A stretch of DNA of 64,000 bases from Megascapheus bottae. Taxonomy: Eukaryota; Chordata; Mammalia; Rodentia; Geomyidae. Below the pieces are notes generated by a model. It worked only from the letters and a program-made list of their open reading frames with translations. It made no database searches and was not told the DNA's origin. Location of the stretch: contig JANJXV010000013.1 in NCBI GenBank assembly GCA_024803745.1, forward strand, positions 4,216,001-4,280,000, read 5' to 3'. The stretch's first letter is position 1, and every line of letters begins with the position of its first letter. The position numbers and the translations under genes were made by a program. Below, in pieces: positions 1-12,500 of the stretch.

Positions 1-1525
1 TAGAGGTATATTAAAGTGCATTCAAGGTATATCAGGTTATTAAAATTGCAATAGACAAGAACACATATAGAGTGAAAAGTGATTGGGACCAAGGATGAGT
101 GGATGGGTGAGTGGATGTCCATGGTAGTGGATGAGCCTGAAAAGTACACAGATTTCAGCAGTCAGAAAAATAGATTCAAACCAAGATAGAATCACACTGT
201 GGAAAGAAAAGGATTGAAATATAAAGAAGCATTCCAAAAAAAGGAAAGTTGTCAAAAATATAAAATGGTGCTTAGAGGAGAGGTAAAATGAGGACGAAAC
301 CATCCAGAGGAGTTGGTGTCAGAAGGCTCTGGTGAATTCAGTGAGAACTCATTGGGTGGAGTGAGGAGGTGGAAGGCTGAGCCTGGTGAGAGATGAGTAG
401 GTGGGAAGGAAGTGAAAACAACGAATATTGACAACCACTCCAAAATTTGGGCTGTGAAGAGAGAGAGAGGCTCAGGGCAGTAAGTAGATGAGGCTGTGGG
501 AGTCAAGGGAATATCTTTTATTTTTAATGCAGGAAAGCTTATGCATGTTTAAAATGTTTCTATATTGGGATTCTATCCGAGTTTTCATTTGTGGAAGGGT
601 ACAGGACTTTAAAAAATGATCGCTGCTTTTTTTTTTAAAGCAAAACAGAAGATGGTGAGTCATCTCACAGAACTTGGGACATTGGAATCTACCGAGGTAC
701 CCTCAAGAGTTTAAAATAGAACCAACTCTCCTAAGATGGAATTGGTGCAGTAGCCTTGTACCCATAGTTAAGAGAACCAGATATGTCCAGTACTAATTCC
801 TGAGACCCCTCCTTATTATCTGGGTTCATCTTGCCAGGACATTCCTCTTTGCGCTTGACCTCTACTGAATGAGGGTCCAGTCTTTTTACAAGCTTCTCAA
901 TTATGCTACATAATTTCTATTTCATTTTATACTATAATCTCTGCATATATATATTTGCACATATATTTTTGAGAAGATAACATTTCTAAAGTTCTGAGCT
1001 CTTTTTATTTTCACAAAATTTCAACAGAGCATATTGAACTTAGAGTTCGCTAATTCAACCACTATATCTTTAATATTTATATCCAAGCTCTATATTTGAA
1101 GCTAACAATATGGATGTATTAAAGAGACATTATGCCTCTTAAAGGCTTATACTCCAGAAGAAGAGACCCTTATAAAATAAGGTGGTAAATGTGGCTGTGA
1201 GCTGTGCCCAGGGTTTATGATGCACAAAGCAAGGGCATATGTCATGATCCATCAAGGACTGGAAAAGTTTAAGTGACAAAGCCAGGAAATTAGTAGAGAA
1301 CCAAGCACCAAAGTTAACACAAGTGGTAGGGAAACTTTATAAAACTTTGTAAGAACAAAACTGAGCACATATGCTATCATAGAAAAGATGTAGACAAATG
1401 TACCTGGTAAAGAAAGTTAATTGCAGAAGCCATCTCCCTCGAGTATTTTAGCATTTGCCATAATTGTTTAGGTATAGGAACAATTCCTGTGCTGAGTATC
1501 TATGTGCATGGAGTTCTTGTTTTGT
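1..1525. other. Unique intronic sequence
   Basis: AT-rich non-repetitive sequence with no recognisable exon, RNA gene or mobile element. Short open frames here have no codon bias or motif and look like chance. It probably lies in an intron of DLG2, inferred only from the alpha exon at 54,994. Confidence 0.55.
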
Positions 1526-1625
1526 TTTGTTCAATGCTAAAGTTTGAACTCGGGATATATAAGGGCTGGGTAGGCATTCTACATCTAGAGCCATGTTTCC
1601 AACCCTACATTGCTTTATGCAGTAT
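1526..1625 (-). mobile_element. Old ID-like (tRNA-derived) SINE relic
   Basis: The + strand reads as a degraded antisense ID element: a 'tttgaactcgg' stretch (reverse of the box B region), then 'gctgggtaggcattctac' and 'gagccatgtttccaaccc'. Divergence is high and no TSD is visible, so it is an old copy. Confidence 0.5.
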
Positions 1626-2877
1626 ACTGTTTAATCCAGTGTATAAAGTGTCTCATGCATAGGAATCTTCTTAAGGTCTGATAATAGACCTGTGTATGGA
1701 GAATAGCCCAATAATCTAAGAAAAGAATTTGCTTACTACATAGGGTCATAGATTGACCTTATCATTGATTAAAAGTCAGAACATTTGTAAATGCAGGGCT
1801 ATCAGTAGTAAAATTATTAATGTATTTGTGTTGTCTTCTGGGTGCTGTCCACAAATAAGTCATAACTTCAGGAGGAGCTCAATAAATGTATCATTTGGCC
1901 ATAGGCCAACATGTTTCCTTTATGCATTTTTATTAGAAATCAGCAAATACATAACACAATTTTAATAAGTATAAGATTAAAAACCATTGATTTTTGGTCT
2001 GGAAGAATGCCACTACTCTATCTTGTACTGATAAAAGGAAGATAAAAATTTATTTAAATATTAAACTTAATGCATTTAAATGATATTAAACATAGTCTGT
2101 GTATCATTTACATAATTGTAGTATACAAATACAATATCATGTATTAAATTCAGCTTTATGGCTATGATTTTTTATGTGTATATAAGTTCTGTTATCTGTG
2201 ATCTACCTCATGCTGATATAATTCAGCCCATAGTCACATATAACATTTTCCTCTGATTAATTATTGTAATTAGTTTGATTAGTTTAACTGATTGGTGGAT
2301 TTATATTATATATTTTCATGACCTCCACTTTTCAACTCATTCCTTTTTTTTTCTTAAAAGTCCTTTAGTTTTATATTCCTCTCACAGAGAACCTGGGAAA
2401 GAAATAGAAATACCCATTTTACTCCCAGAAGGTTGTAGCCGATTAGCTTTGGTAGATACTGAATGCCTTCATAATTCTTGTTGTTAAGGTCGAACTCTTT
2501 GACTATAATTTATTTTTGTTTTTCCTCTTGGGCAATGAGAGTAAGCATTTGTATCAAACTTACGTTATCTTCCACTTCATTGAACCACTCTGTAAAAACT
2601 GAAACATGATTTACAGTAATGTTTCATAACCACCAGTACTAATAAAATTGGTAAAGGTTTCTAGGTTCTTCAAAGATGAGACTCTAAATTGTTGGGGAAG
2701 AAAGGATGTTGCAGAGAAGCTGGGTTAAATTTAGTTCTCAAGTCAACAGAGTTGTTACATGTAAAAAATGTTGAATCCTCTGCACTTCCTTAAAGACCAT
2801 TTTAATCTTATGCAGCCATTGGTAGGTTACTTTGAAGAATGTCCTGTCATTTTAAAAGAAGACCCTCATTCTCTAGA

Positions 2878-2962
2878 ACAATACTTTTCACATTCCTAGG
2901 ACCAACAGTAAGTCCCCTGGTGGCACTGCTGCTGTTGCTCCTAGGAATGTGAGAAGTATTGT
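2878..2962. other. Near-perfect 85-nt hairpin (inverted repeat)
   Basis: Two 24-base arms, 2,878-2,901 and 2,939-2,962, are reverse complements except for one position, which would be a G-U wobble in RNA. Beginning two bases further in, CAACAG and CTGTTG extend the stem, leaving a loop of roughly 20-25 bases. The size fits a microRNA precursor or a palindromic MITE-type DNA transposon. I do not recognise the arm sequence as a known miRNA or a named MITE. Confidence 0.6.
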
Positions 2963-3739
2963 GAACTCATTCTTTAATAAAACAGGCATTTAGTTCCGAT
3001 ATCATACCATATAATATGTCCTGTTTTGGAGACAGAGATATAAAAAGTCTTCAAGTTTTGAGCAGAGAGAGGAGATATGTCATTATCTTATAACAACCAC
3101 ATGAAAGGAAGGAGGAGAACGTAAGAGACATTGCTTAGTTGGATAGACAAAGCCACTGAAGTTCTCATGGAAGACAGTATATTGGAATTAGCTTGAAGCA
3201 GAAGAGTTCACAAGGTGCCAAGAAGGTGAATGGCACATTGCAGGCTGAGAAATCAGAAATTAACAAATGGGTGGAGTTAAGATGGAGACACTGAAAATGT
3301 AGATGGGTAGAAAACTGGGAAATTGCAAGTAGGATTGGAAAGCCATGAAAAGAAAATTATTTGGATTGGTATCAGCTGTTTTGTATATTTTACAACTCTA
3401 TTTTACTTTATGAATGTCAGCGCTGTCAATGATCTCTTTTTATCTCACTTTTAAAAAACAGTATCAAGATTATAACAAAAATTCTGAATAAATAATAGAT
3501 GAAATAAATAGCTTTCTTCTCATATAACTATAAATATATACAGTATGTGAGAAGTAAAGTCTATCATCTATCTATCTCTGCTACATACTTTCTAAGATGT
3601 ATAGAAACTCCAAGATGTCATTCTCATTGGATGTTTCTATTGTGCTAAACTTATCTTTTTGCCTTGTTTCTTCTTGGGAACATTTTGTAATAATACAAAC
3701 AAGCATTGAAGTAAGCTCAAGTTTAACAAAGAAAAAAAT

Positions 3740-3832
3740 AGATAGGTGTGTGGCTCAAGTGGTATAGCACCTGTCTAATGAGTATGAGGTCCTGCGTTCA
3801 AATCCCAGTTCCATCTTTCTCAACAACAGGAT
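3740..3832 (+). mobile_element. tRNA-derived SINE fragment
   Basis: A-box-like 'tggctcaagtggtatagc' and B-box-like 'gttcaaatccc' are spaced as in a tRNA-derived SINE head, and this matches the right monomer of the composite SINEs elsewhere in the window. It diverges too far from a tRNA fold and lacks flanking tRNA-gene features, so it is not called as a tRNA gene. Confidence 0.55.
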
Positions 3833-5177
3833 AAAAAAATGGCAAAAGATACATGCTAGCCAGGATTGTCAATTTTTATTTTATTGCACAGGACCATCAT
3901 CTGACTTATATACAAGAGCCCCTTAGAAATGTCTGTTAACGTATTGTTATGGCTTATTGCCCATTGTTAGATGTGTTTTACCAAGGAAAATTTAAATTCT
4001 GTTAGCTAGGAGGGAAGATAGGCAGTGGATAGAGAACTAGTATTTTTCTACATAGGTTATTGTGGGTAATAGTCATGTAACAGTAGGCCAAAGTCTACTC
4101 CCACCTTCTCATCCCATGACCATTTTTAACATCAGGTAAAAGCATGAGTACACCTCAATGCTAAACTGGAAGGCGAGGTTCAAGTGATAGTGTTAGCTGT
4201 GAGCAAAACCCAATCAAGAGCATGAGGCATGAATTCAGTCCTGGTATGGGTGCACACACAAAAGTTTACACTCCTAACTTTAGGGATGGTATTATTTAAC
4301 CAAGTTTCAACGAGTCTTTTGGTTTTCAAATGCTTACCAGGCATCACATGTCTGGAGAGCTTGCTAGAATTCCAGATTTACTGGTTTTTGCATGACCTTA
4401 AGTTTTATTTCTACTAAGCTTTCAGATGAGTTATTTATGCTACTGAGTAATTATACTTGATAAACTAGACAAAAAGGTAGTAGGACTCTTTGACAAAATA
4501 ACTCTGGATGATTTATAAAGTAGACTGAATATATGCCTTGTTCATGAGGTTTATATCCTTTCTACAAATTCTGACTACAGGGATGGCAGTGTGTTAACCT
4601 CTCCTTTATATAGTGTCATGATTGTATTAAAGTTATATTGGTGGATGATATTATTGTGACTAGTTGACAAGTGAGGACATTTAAAATGTTTACCAAAGTA
4701 AGATCACACGAATGGTAACTGGCTTAAATGGCAGTACCAAAAAGCTAGAGGATTCCAGTTTTCACATTCTTAATACTGAATACCATCATATGTTAATCAG
4801 TTGGATGACAAAGAGCAATGTAACTCTTAAAAGACCAATGACTGAAGAAAAAAATACCAACCACATATGTCTTTCAAAGAATTTCCATTTCAATTGTCTA
4901 AGTCACTGTTCTGTTTGCAGCCAAGCTTCATACCTGCACCATTGGCTTTGCCCTACTTCTATCTGTCTAGTAGAAGACTATTTCTGTCATTAGTTTAATG
5001 GAAATTAGTGTGATCTTATCTCATTTTAGAGCTAGACAAATAATTTCCATTAGGTCAAAGGTAATTTCTTGTGATTCTAGACAGCTGAAAACTGAGAATG
5101 GCTTTTAAGTGGTTCGTAAAGAAAAATAAAAAAGTTTGATAGTATTTCATGACATATGAAAATTACATGGAATTCAA
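3833..5177. other. Unique intronic sequence
   Basis: No repeat family, exon or RNA gene recognised. Short ORFs, for example at 4,712-4,993, have no domain or compositional support. Confidence 0.5.
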
Positions 5178-5332
5178 ATTTCAAAATGCATAGATTAATT
5201 TTATTGGAACACAACCATATTCATTTACATATATTTGAGTTGATGGTGACTTTGCCTTACAACAGCACAGCTGAGAATTTGACAGAAACCATGTAGGCTG
5301 AAAAGCCTATAATATTTGCCATTTATCCCTTT
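5178..5332 (+). mobile_element. Ancient hAT-type DNA transposon relic
   Basis: 'ttttattggaacacaaccat', 'catttacatat' and 'aaaagcctataatatttgcc' resemble the common mammalian non-autonomous hAT repeat whose inverted ends read CAGGGGTCGGCAAAC. The ends are eroded here. Family assignment is from memory of the consensus; the strand is nominal. Confidence 0.4.
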
Positions 5333-5392
5333 TCAGGAACATTTCCAATATTCTGTTAACTGTTTTTATTCACCATTTTCAGGATATAAAAA

Positions 5393-5629
5393 TTAGGTTG
5401 GGCATTGGTGACTTAAACCTGTAACTTTAGCTATTCAGGAGGCTGAGATATGAGAATGGGGGTTTGAAGCCAGTCTGGGAAGGAACATCTGAGATTCCTA
5501 TCTCCAACTAGACAGCACAAAAACCATATATGGAACTATGGTTCAATTGGTAGGGCACTAACCATGAGCAAACTAGCTGAAGGACAGCACCCAAGGTGTG
5601 AGTTCAAACCCCAGGACTAGCACACACAA
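5393..5629 (+). mobile_element. B1/tRNA composite SINE with CA-type tail
   Basis: The left half is B1-like ('ctattcaggaggctgagata', 'tttgaagccagtctggg'). The right half is tRNA-like ('ggttcaattggtagggcac', 'gagttcaaaccccagg'). The 3' end is 'gcacacacaaaa' rather than plain poly-A. Confidence 0.75.
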
Positions 5630-8600
5630 AAATAGTCCTCAAGAAACTTAACAATGTATAAATATAGATCCTTACTGGCTTTAATGTTAATATAATTTTA
5701 ATTTCAATTTGTACTCTTCTTATTGCTGTGCCTCTTTCATTTCCTGATCCCAGGGATTTAGACAGAGAGACTAACAGGAGGACATCTAGCCATGGAGCTA
5801 ATTGCATCAGGGACTTGGAAACTACATATCTCATCCTATAGAAGTTACATTTTTGCATGTTTCACTCATATCTGTAGTCACTTTCTGCATTAATTTAGTT
5901 CTTCCAACAGTGTTGTGAAACAAATGTTCTCATTATCACATATGAAACAGGTTGATTTGTCTCAGGTGACAACTAAAACACAGTGAGACTGAAAATTAAA
6001 CTCGGGGAGTTTACCTACAGACTCTGTGGTCTAAACTTAACATGGAAGAGTGGGAGGTTGAAGAGAATCCAAGGAAAGTCTTGTTAGACATTTACTGTGA
6101 TGTTTGAGGAGATATGAGTGAATGAAATATGAACAGATTGCAGGACAGCACTGGGAGGACACCAGCTTTTAATACAAGGAAGAGCACTTAATGTTGCTAC
6201 CCATTAAGTTCTAGGTTGTCTTCTGAGGCTACTGACATCTCTGTCAGTGTTAAGCCAAAACTCAATATTACGTATACATGAAAAATTGGACCATTTAGCT
6301 TTCAAAGCATCTTTTGGAGTCACCTACTGATCCATCTAGCTGGTAAGACAAAATTAAATCACCACAAAGCAGATTCATTAAAGAAACTCATTAAAGGATT
6401 CATTAAAGAAAAATAAACTTGAGAAATGAAACTTGGTCAATGTAATGGACAAGCAATAACTCATTTCAAAAGTGGCATTAAATCTATTACTGTTTACCTC
6501 AATCCAGCCTTCAATGGAGAAACATAAGAATCAGCTTTCTGTAGGAATGAGTTACTATGAAGCCATAAACCAGTTCTTTAGAATCTGCTTGTAAAGCCAA
6601 CCCAAGTGACCAGATGACTTAAAAGTTATCTTCAATGAAGATCTATCCCATTCGGTACATAATGGCTTCTTTTTTTTTAAGATCTACATGGAAAGGGGAC
6701 TTTTGAAAGTGAATGGGGAGAAGAGGACAGAGAGGAGGCGATGAGGTTTCAAACTCTGCAGATAGCACCTGAAATTCTGTTTTGAAAGCTATATAATTCA
6801 TAAGTGCCAAGGAACAAGAAAGAATGTGTTTACCCTTAACCCTCCCAGGTTTAGTTTTAACACTTGTCTGAGCTACTACATACCAAGAATGTAAATGTCT
6901 TAGAAATTTAAATTCTCCCTTTGCTCTTTGGGGATGTAATTTTCTCGCTAGTAGACATTTCCTCCTACATTCTTCCTTTAGCATCTCGCCTACATTTTCT
7001 CACAAAGCCAAAAGCTTTTTTGACTTCTGTAATTTATTCAATACAATAGAAAAAAATGACAGTGGAAATTATAGCATGTAGTATTGGGTGGATTTTAAAG
7101 TTTTCCTCTGGGTCACTTTTCATAGTAGAGCTTTCCCCTATTAAAAATAATTGTTTCAAATTAAATTAAAAATGTGGGTTTATTCAAGAATTATTTTAAA
7201 TTTCTATCAACTAGTAAACCTACTTTTAATATTTGAAAATTCCAGAAGTTATTTAACATGAAAATCTTATTTGTCTATGATTTTAAAAATTGAGAGGGAT
7301 AACAGCCATTTTTTTGTTATCTATATGCTTTTGGTTGAACAATTCTTATTTCTCCAGACTAGTTTTAATTTAAATGACAGAAAACCTAACCTTAACCTCT
7401 TTTTTACAACTTGCAAGATACTCATGTGTGATAAATTAACTTTAAAACATATTTTAACATCCCCTTCTTTTCATCCTTAATCACCTATAAAAGAAATGTT
7501 ACATGTCTAACTTGATAGCTCAGTTTGTTCAACCTCAAACCTTACTGTCTCTGCACTTTTGTTAATTTTCTTTCTCCTTTTCATATTATCGAAGCACAGT
7601 TTGTCATGATGTTTTACTGTACTTATAAACAGTAACATTGGAAATCGCCATTAACTTCTTCTGCCATTTTTATACCTCTCACATCACTAAGCAAAATACC
7701 TTCAGCTCAAAGTAAGATCATTTTTCAGGTCCTAGAACTCCAGTAGAGTCAGATCCCTACTGATAAACCTCTTAGAAGTTTTCTTCTGTTCATGTAGTTT
7801 AAGAACTACTAAACAGCATTCCTGACATGTCTTTGATATTTAGTAAATGCTAAAAGTAATTTACCTTATGGTAGTTATTGTGATCACATTGAAACATCTA
7901 GGAATGCTCTATTTCCAATGCTTACATAAAGTTTTTGCCTATACCACTTAATTATTTTTGCTAAACATGATGTGTACTCAAGTTATTTAAAATCAAAATG
8001 TGTAAATACATATGAAAACATACAACTGCCACTAAATATTTCTTTTGTCTTAGTTGCTGACACATGGGAAATCTCTATGGTCTAAATGTATCATTCCACA
8101 ATGTTTAGTTGAAGTCCTAGCCCTTCGTGGTGCTATGAGAAGATGGGGACTTAGGGAGTCGATTTAGGCATGGCAGCCAAGTCCTAATGAGTGGATTTAG
8201 TTCCATCATTGTAGTGACTCTAGCAAGATCCCTTAGTCTTTTCATGTGAGCTTTTAGTGAGAAGACGATAATTGTGAGAATACAGGCCCTCATTAAATAC
8301 CATCTCTGCCTCTTGAAGTACAGACTCCAAAACTTTTTGAGGAAAAAAATGTTACTAAGTGATAGTACTTTTTTACAAAATCTCAAATAGGCTAAGGCTG
8401 TGGAATTTTATAGAATAAATGAATGGCAGATGAAATCCTTAAATACCTGGAGAGTATTGATCTCTAGGAAGGAGAAATAGAGGAGTCAAGGGAGGAAGAT
8501 TTGTCTTTAAGCCCTTTAAACTTCCTCCTAGCATTGGCCAAAAGGAATGAAAAGAAGGCTTATTTCTTCTTGGAATGCCTGAGTCTGATTAAACACAAAT

Positions 8601-9533
8601 TTTCAGCATGACATATAATGTATTCCTCTACTGACAGCTGATTTTTGTAGATGTTCAGGGAAAATAAAAGATATTTTTCTGAGGTGAGTTTCCTGATTCT
8701 CTCCATGGAGAAATAAGGTGAATTCCTGCATGGAATCCTAGATTTTTGAGGCTTTTAGTCATGGAAATTTTCAGACATTACTTTGAATTTTTCCCATCAT
8801 GCATTTTTTATATAAAGTATTAGAAGACAAAAAGAAGAGTGTTGGTGAGGAGATAATGCTAGAGTTCTGTTAAGTAGAGATTAGTAATAGACCCAAATGC
8901 AGATGGGTGATTGTCCCTTATCTAGGACACTGCTGGTCTGGCTAGTGACCATACCTACAGATCCTGGAGCAGAGAGAAAGCAGCAAATGTAACTGATTCC
9001 AATTTCTTTTTATAGTGTTAAGAAATTTTAAATAATTAGGCTGGAAAAAAATCATGAATGTTGTGAAGGAACTGTGGACAATAGCATTTGTTTTAAATCA
9101 TAACAAAGGAGGGAGGACAATTGTACAAATTTTGAAGTGAATAAAGTTTTCTAAGTTTTATGTCAAGACTTTAAATAGAGAGGCTTTCAACTGAAGCAAT
9201 TAGTCTGTACTTCTACACTGTTGCACACGTGACAGACTTGCTCCAGCAGTGAATTATTTTTCCCAAAGAACTAAAGACAAAGTAAAAAATGTTTTTAGAA
9301 ATGTGGAGATTACATTTGACGTTTTAACATTTTGTTCAACACATTGCAGCTCTGGTGGCTATTTGGAGACTAGGAAGTATGTTATAACTTCAATGCTGCC
9401 ACTAACATGGGCTCTTGAATAAATCAGCAAATTACTCTCTGCTTGATATCTCCATGTATAAAACAAGATGCAATAATTAGGGTATGCATTGCAAAGTATG
9501 AGAAAACACTCATAAAATACTACCTTAGTCTTT
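5630..9533. other. Unique intronic sequence with a possible MIR remnant
   Basis: Mostly unrecognised single-copy sequence. Around 5,905-6,010 ('tgaaacaggttgatttgtctcaggtgac') there is weak resemblance to a MIR core. No exon is supported. The 113-codon antisense frame at 6,643-6,984 has no recognisable domain and is probably chance. Confidence 0.45.
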
Positions 9534-9753
9534 AAAAATGAGTTTGATAGGGCTGGGAGTTTGGCCTAGTGGTCGAGTGCTTGCCTAGCATGCACGAAGA
9601 CCTGGGTTCGATTCCTTGGTACCACGTACTTAGAAAAAGCCAGAAGTGGTGCTGAGGCTCAAGTGGTAGAGTTCTAGCCTTGAGAAAAATCCAAGGACAG
9701 TCCTCAGGCCCTGAGCGTAAGCCCAAGACTGGCAAAAAAAAATGAGTTTGATA
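9534..9753 (+). mobile_element. IDL-Geo type dimeric SINE with intact TSD
   Basis: The left ID-like monomer starts at 'ggctgggagtttggcctagt' with B box 'gggttcgattcc'. The right monomer ('ggctcaagtggtagag') follows, then a poly-A tail. The TSD aaaaatgagtttgata is perfect at 9,534-9,549 and 9,738-9,753, so the insertion is relatively recent. This SINE type is described from Geomyoidea. Confidence 0.9.
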
Positions 9754-10142
9754 TACAACAGGATTTTAATGTATAGACTAAAAATATTAATTTTATTTTC
9801 AAGAGGGGCATGTTGAATGGAGCTCATGGAGTCTCTGGGTAGAGATAAAGACTGGTGTTTTAGACAAGTTTTAGGTATTTTTGCCTTACAATAGTTCAAA
9901 GCTTTGAACATGTTCTCAACAACATCTGATCTCTCAAAAGAATCACTGAAGCCTTCAAACCAGAAGTAGTAGTGTACTCTTATAATTCCTCTACTTATGA
10001 ATGTAATACTTATGAATGTGATACCTATTTGGAGGTTAAATACCTCAGGTGGGAGATGAATGGAAAAGATGAACTAGGGTAAATATGGTTGAAATACTTT
10101 CTATGCATGTATAAAAACAGAATGATGAAAGCTGCTGTAATG
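9754..10142. other. Unique intronic sequence
   Basis: Nothing recognised beyond a short local duplication of 'acttatgaatgt' near 9,995-10,020. Confidence 0.5.
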
Positions 10143-11575
10143 ATTTTAAGAAGTGGGAAGGGTTAATTTCTCCTCACATTCTTGCTGGCATTTGTTGTTG
10201 TTTGAACTCACTGTGTTAGCCAATCTAACTGGGGTGAGATGGCATCTCAGTTGTTTTGATTTACTTTCCTTTATGGCCAGGGAGAATGATTATTTCTTCA
10301 GGTGTTTCTTTTGTCATTCTTACCTCCTCTTCTGAGAAGTCTCTCCTGAGCTTCCTTGCCCTTTTAATAATTGGTATAGTAGGTTTGGGAGGAATTAGTG
10401 TCTTGAGCTCCTTTTATTTATTGGATATTAGACCTTTGTCTGATGTATTCAACCGAAGATCTTTTCCCAATTACTTGGCTGTCTTTCTAGTAACTATGTC
10501 CTTAGCTGTGCAGAACATTTTTATTTTGATGTATTCCCACTTGTTGAGTCTCTTATCTGTTGTGCCCCTGGGACTCTACTCAAGAAGTTCCTGCCTAAAT
10601 CTCTAAGTTCTAATATTTCTCCTACTCTCTCTTAGTAGTTTCAGAGTTTAAGATCTGATGTTGAGATCTTTGATCAACTTGAATTCATATTGGTATATGG
10701 TGACAAGCAGAGATCTACTCACTGCTCTGCTCTTGGGAATAGAAATCAGTTGAACTATTCTGAACCATAGTCTGGAGGCTCCTCAAATAGCTGAACAAAG
10801 ATCTCAATGACACAACCACTCCTAGCCATCTACCTTGAACACCATGAGCCAGGATGTGATAAGGACACCTGCACAGCCATGCTCATTCACAACAGCCAAG
10901 GGATGGAAATAGCTCAGATGCCCCACAACTGTGTAGATCCACAATTGTGAAATTCTACACAGCCATTAGAGACAATAAAATAGTCAGTTGCAAGAAAATG
11001 GAAGGAACTAGAACAACTCATGGTAATTGAAGTAAGCCAAGACCAGACAAATGGCACATATTCCTCCTGATATGTGGAAGTTATACCTACACCACTTGGG
11101 GAAATGGCAAACTCTACAGAATTCTAGATCTCACATACAGTGAACCAAAAGAGGATAGTGTTATGGTATTACAAAGGTACACTGCTACATGCTTCTTCAT
11201 ATTTATATAAAACAGTATACATATAGAAACAAACTCCAAGATAGGAAAGAAAATAATTTTTTTTCATTTTTAGTTTTTGATGAGTCTTCTTTACTTATAA
11301 ACAGTGCAATCACATGTACATCTATGGAAGAATGTGGGGGAGGAGACAGAACTAAAGGGGAAAAAGGGGGAAAAGTGCAGCAGTGGAACTCACTGGCGAC
11401 TGATAAAAGTGAACTGTAACAACTCATGGGTGGAGATGGGAGGGAGGGATTGGGAGAGAATGAAGGAACAGAAGAAACTGTATGAAGGGAAATGTACTAA
11501 TTACCTGACTCATGTAATTGTAATCCCTCTCTACATCAACTCTAAAATAACAATAACGTAAATTAAAAATAAAAC
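10143..11575 (+). mobile_element. Old L1, 5'-truncated, with 5' inversion
   Basis: From about 10,723 to 11,575 the + strand carries L1 ORF2 C-terminal sequence ('ctgaaccatagtctggaggc', 'tcattcacaacagccaaggg') and a 3' UTR ending in an A-rich tail. From 10,143 to 10,722 the adjoining ORF2 sequence is in the opposite orientation ('ctaactggggtgagatggca', 'gatgttgagatctttgatca' on +). In the L1 consensus the two pieces are nearly adjacent, so this is a 5' inversion typical of twin priming. All frames are broken. ORFs such as 10,256-10,606 are antisense shadows of ORF2. Confidence 0.8.
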
Positions 11576-12259
11576 TGGGTAGGAAGGATGGAGAGATGGA
11601 GCAGATGATTGGACAAAGGTAACACGTTTCATAGATGTGTGAAAATGTCACAATGTAACCCTGTTGACAATCAATGTGTGGCAATAAAAAGCTTACTTTT
11701 TCTAGAAAAGTCTTTAAATTGAATATTACTTTCAATTAACTGAAACAACTATGTACTCATTGTATGAATCTTTCAAGATAGGCAACTTTTAGTTTGTGGT
11801 GAATACCTTGAGAGTTTCCAGTAATAAATTCTAATGCTGGAAGGGAGTCTTGGTTCCTCAACTTTTGGTCTTAACTATTTGAGAGTACAGCACCTCTTTG
11901 AGATCAGGCTTAACATTTATGCTATTGAGAATTCAGAGAAATTCTTAAGGAAAATTTTCTATACTATTCCACAGAATTCAACAGAATTAAACCATGTTAC
12001 AAAAACACATTTTCTATCAGCTGGATTGTCTTGTTATTAAGAAAAAATTCCCTAGGTGAATGTCTTGTTTGAATACATTCATTAATATTTGCCCTAGAGA
12101 GCAGTTCCTATTCATTGTGTTTACTATTTAGTTCTTCCTACAAAGGTTTGGCCAATCCTTTTGACCTTTCCAGGAGTTGTGATTGTCCAGGCAAGTTTTC
12201 ACTAGCACCTAGTATATTTCATTTAAGAATTGACCTTTTCAATTCTTGGGATATTTTTC
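11576..12259. other. Unique intronic sequence
   Basis: Begins with 'tgggtaggaaggatggagag' just after the L1 tail; no exon or repeat family recognised. Confidence 0.45.
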
Positions 12260-12500
12260 TTTTTTTTAACCTTTGCACTGATTTTATTTTTTAAAGAATT
12301 TTTATTATCCTGTAGTAATTGGACAAGGGGAAAAAGGGCTCATTGTGACATTTCATACATGTGTACAATGTACTCCTTAAGACTCAGTCTCTTTGTTTGC
12401 CTTCTTAAAACAATGTCAATGGATTTCATTTTTGTATTTTCATACATGCAAATAAAGGACATTCATCCTCTTTCACCCCTGTACACCCTCCCCTAATAAC
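12260..12500 (-). mobile_element. Probable old L1 3' UTR fragment
   Basis: 'ttattatcctgtagtaattg' followed by 'cattgtgacatttcatacat' and a pyrimidine-rich stretch ('tcctctttcacccctgtaca') resembles the 3' UTR of older rodent L1s read antisense. No ORF2 is attached. Confidence 0.4.

Noticed and set aside
9550..9735. tRNA genes suggested by A-box/B-box-like sequences
   Set aside because: All such hits lie in dimeric SINEs with tails and TSDs; none folds as a complete tRNA with an acceptor stem.
10256..10606. 116-codon ORF as a membrane-like protein
   Set aside because: It lies in the inverted segment of an L1 and is antisense to or broken ORF2.
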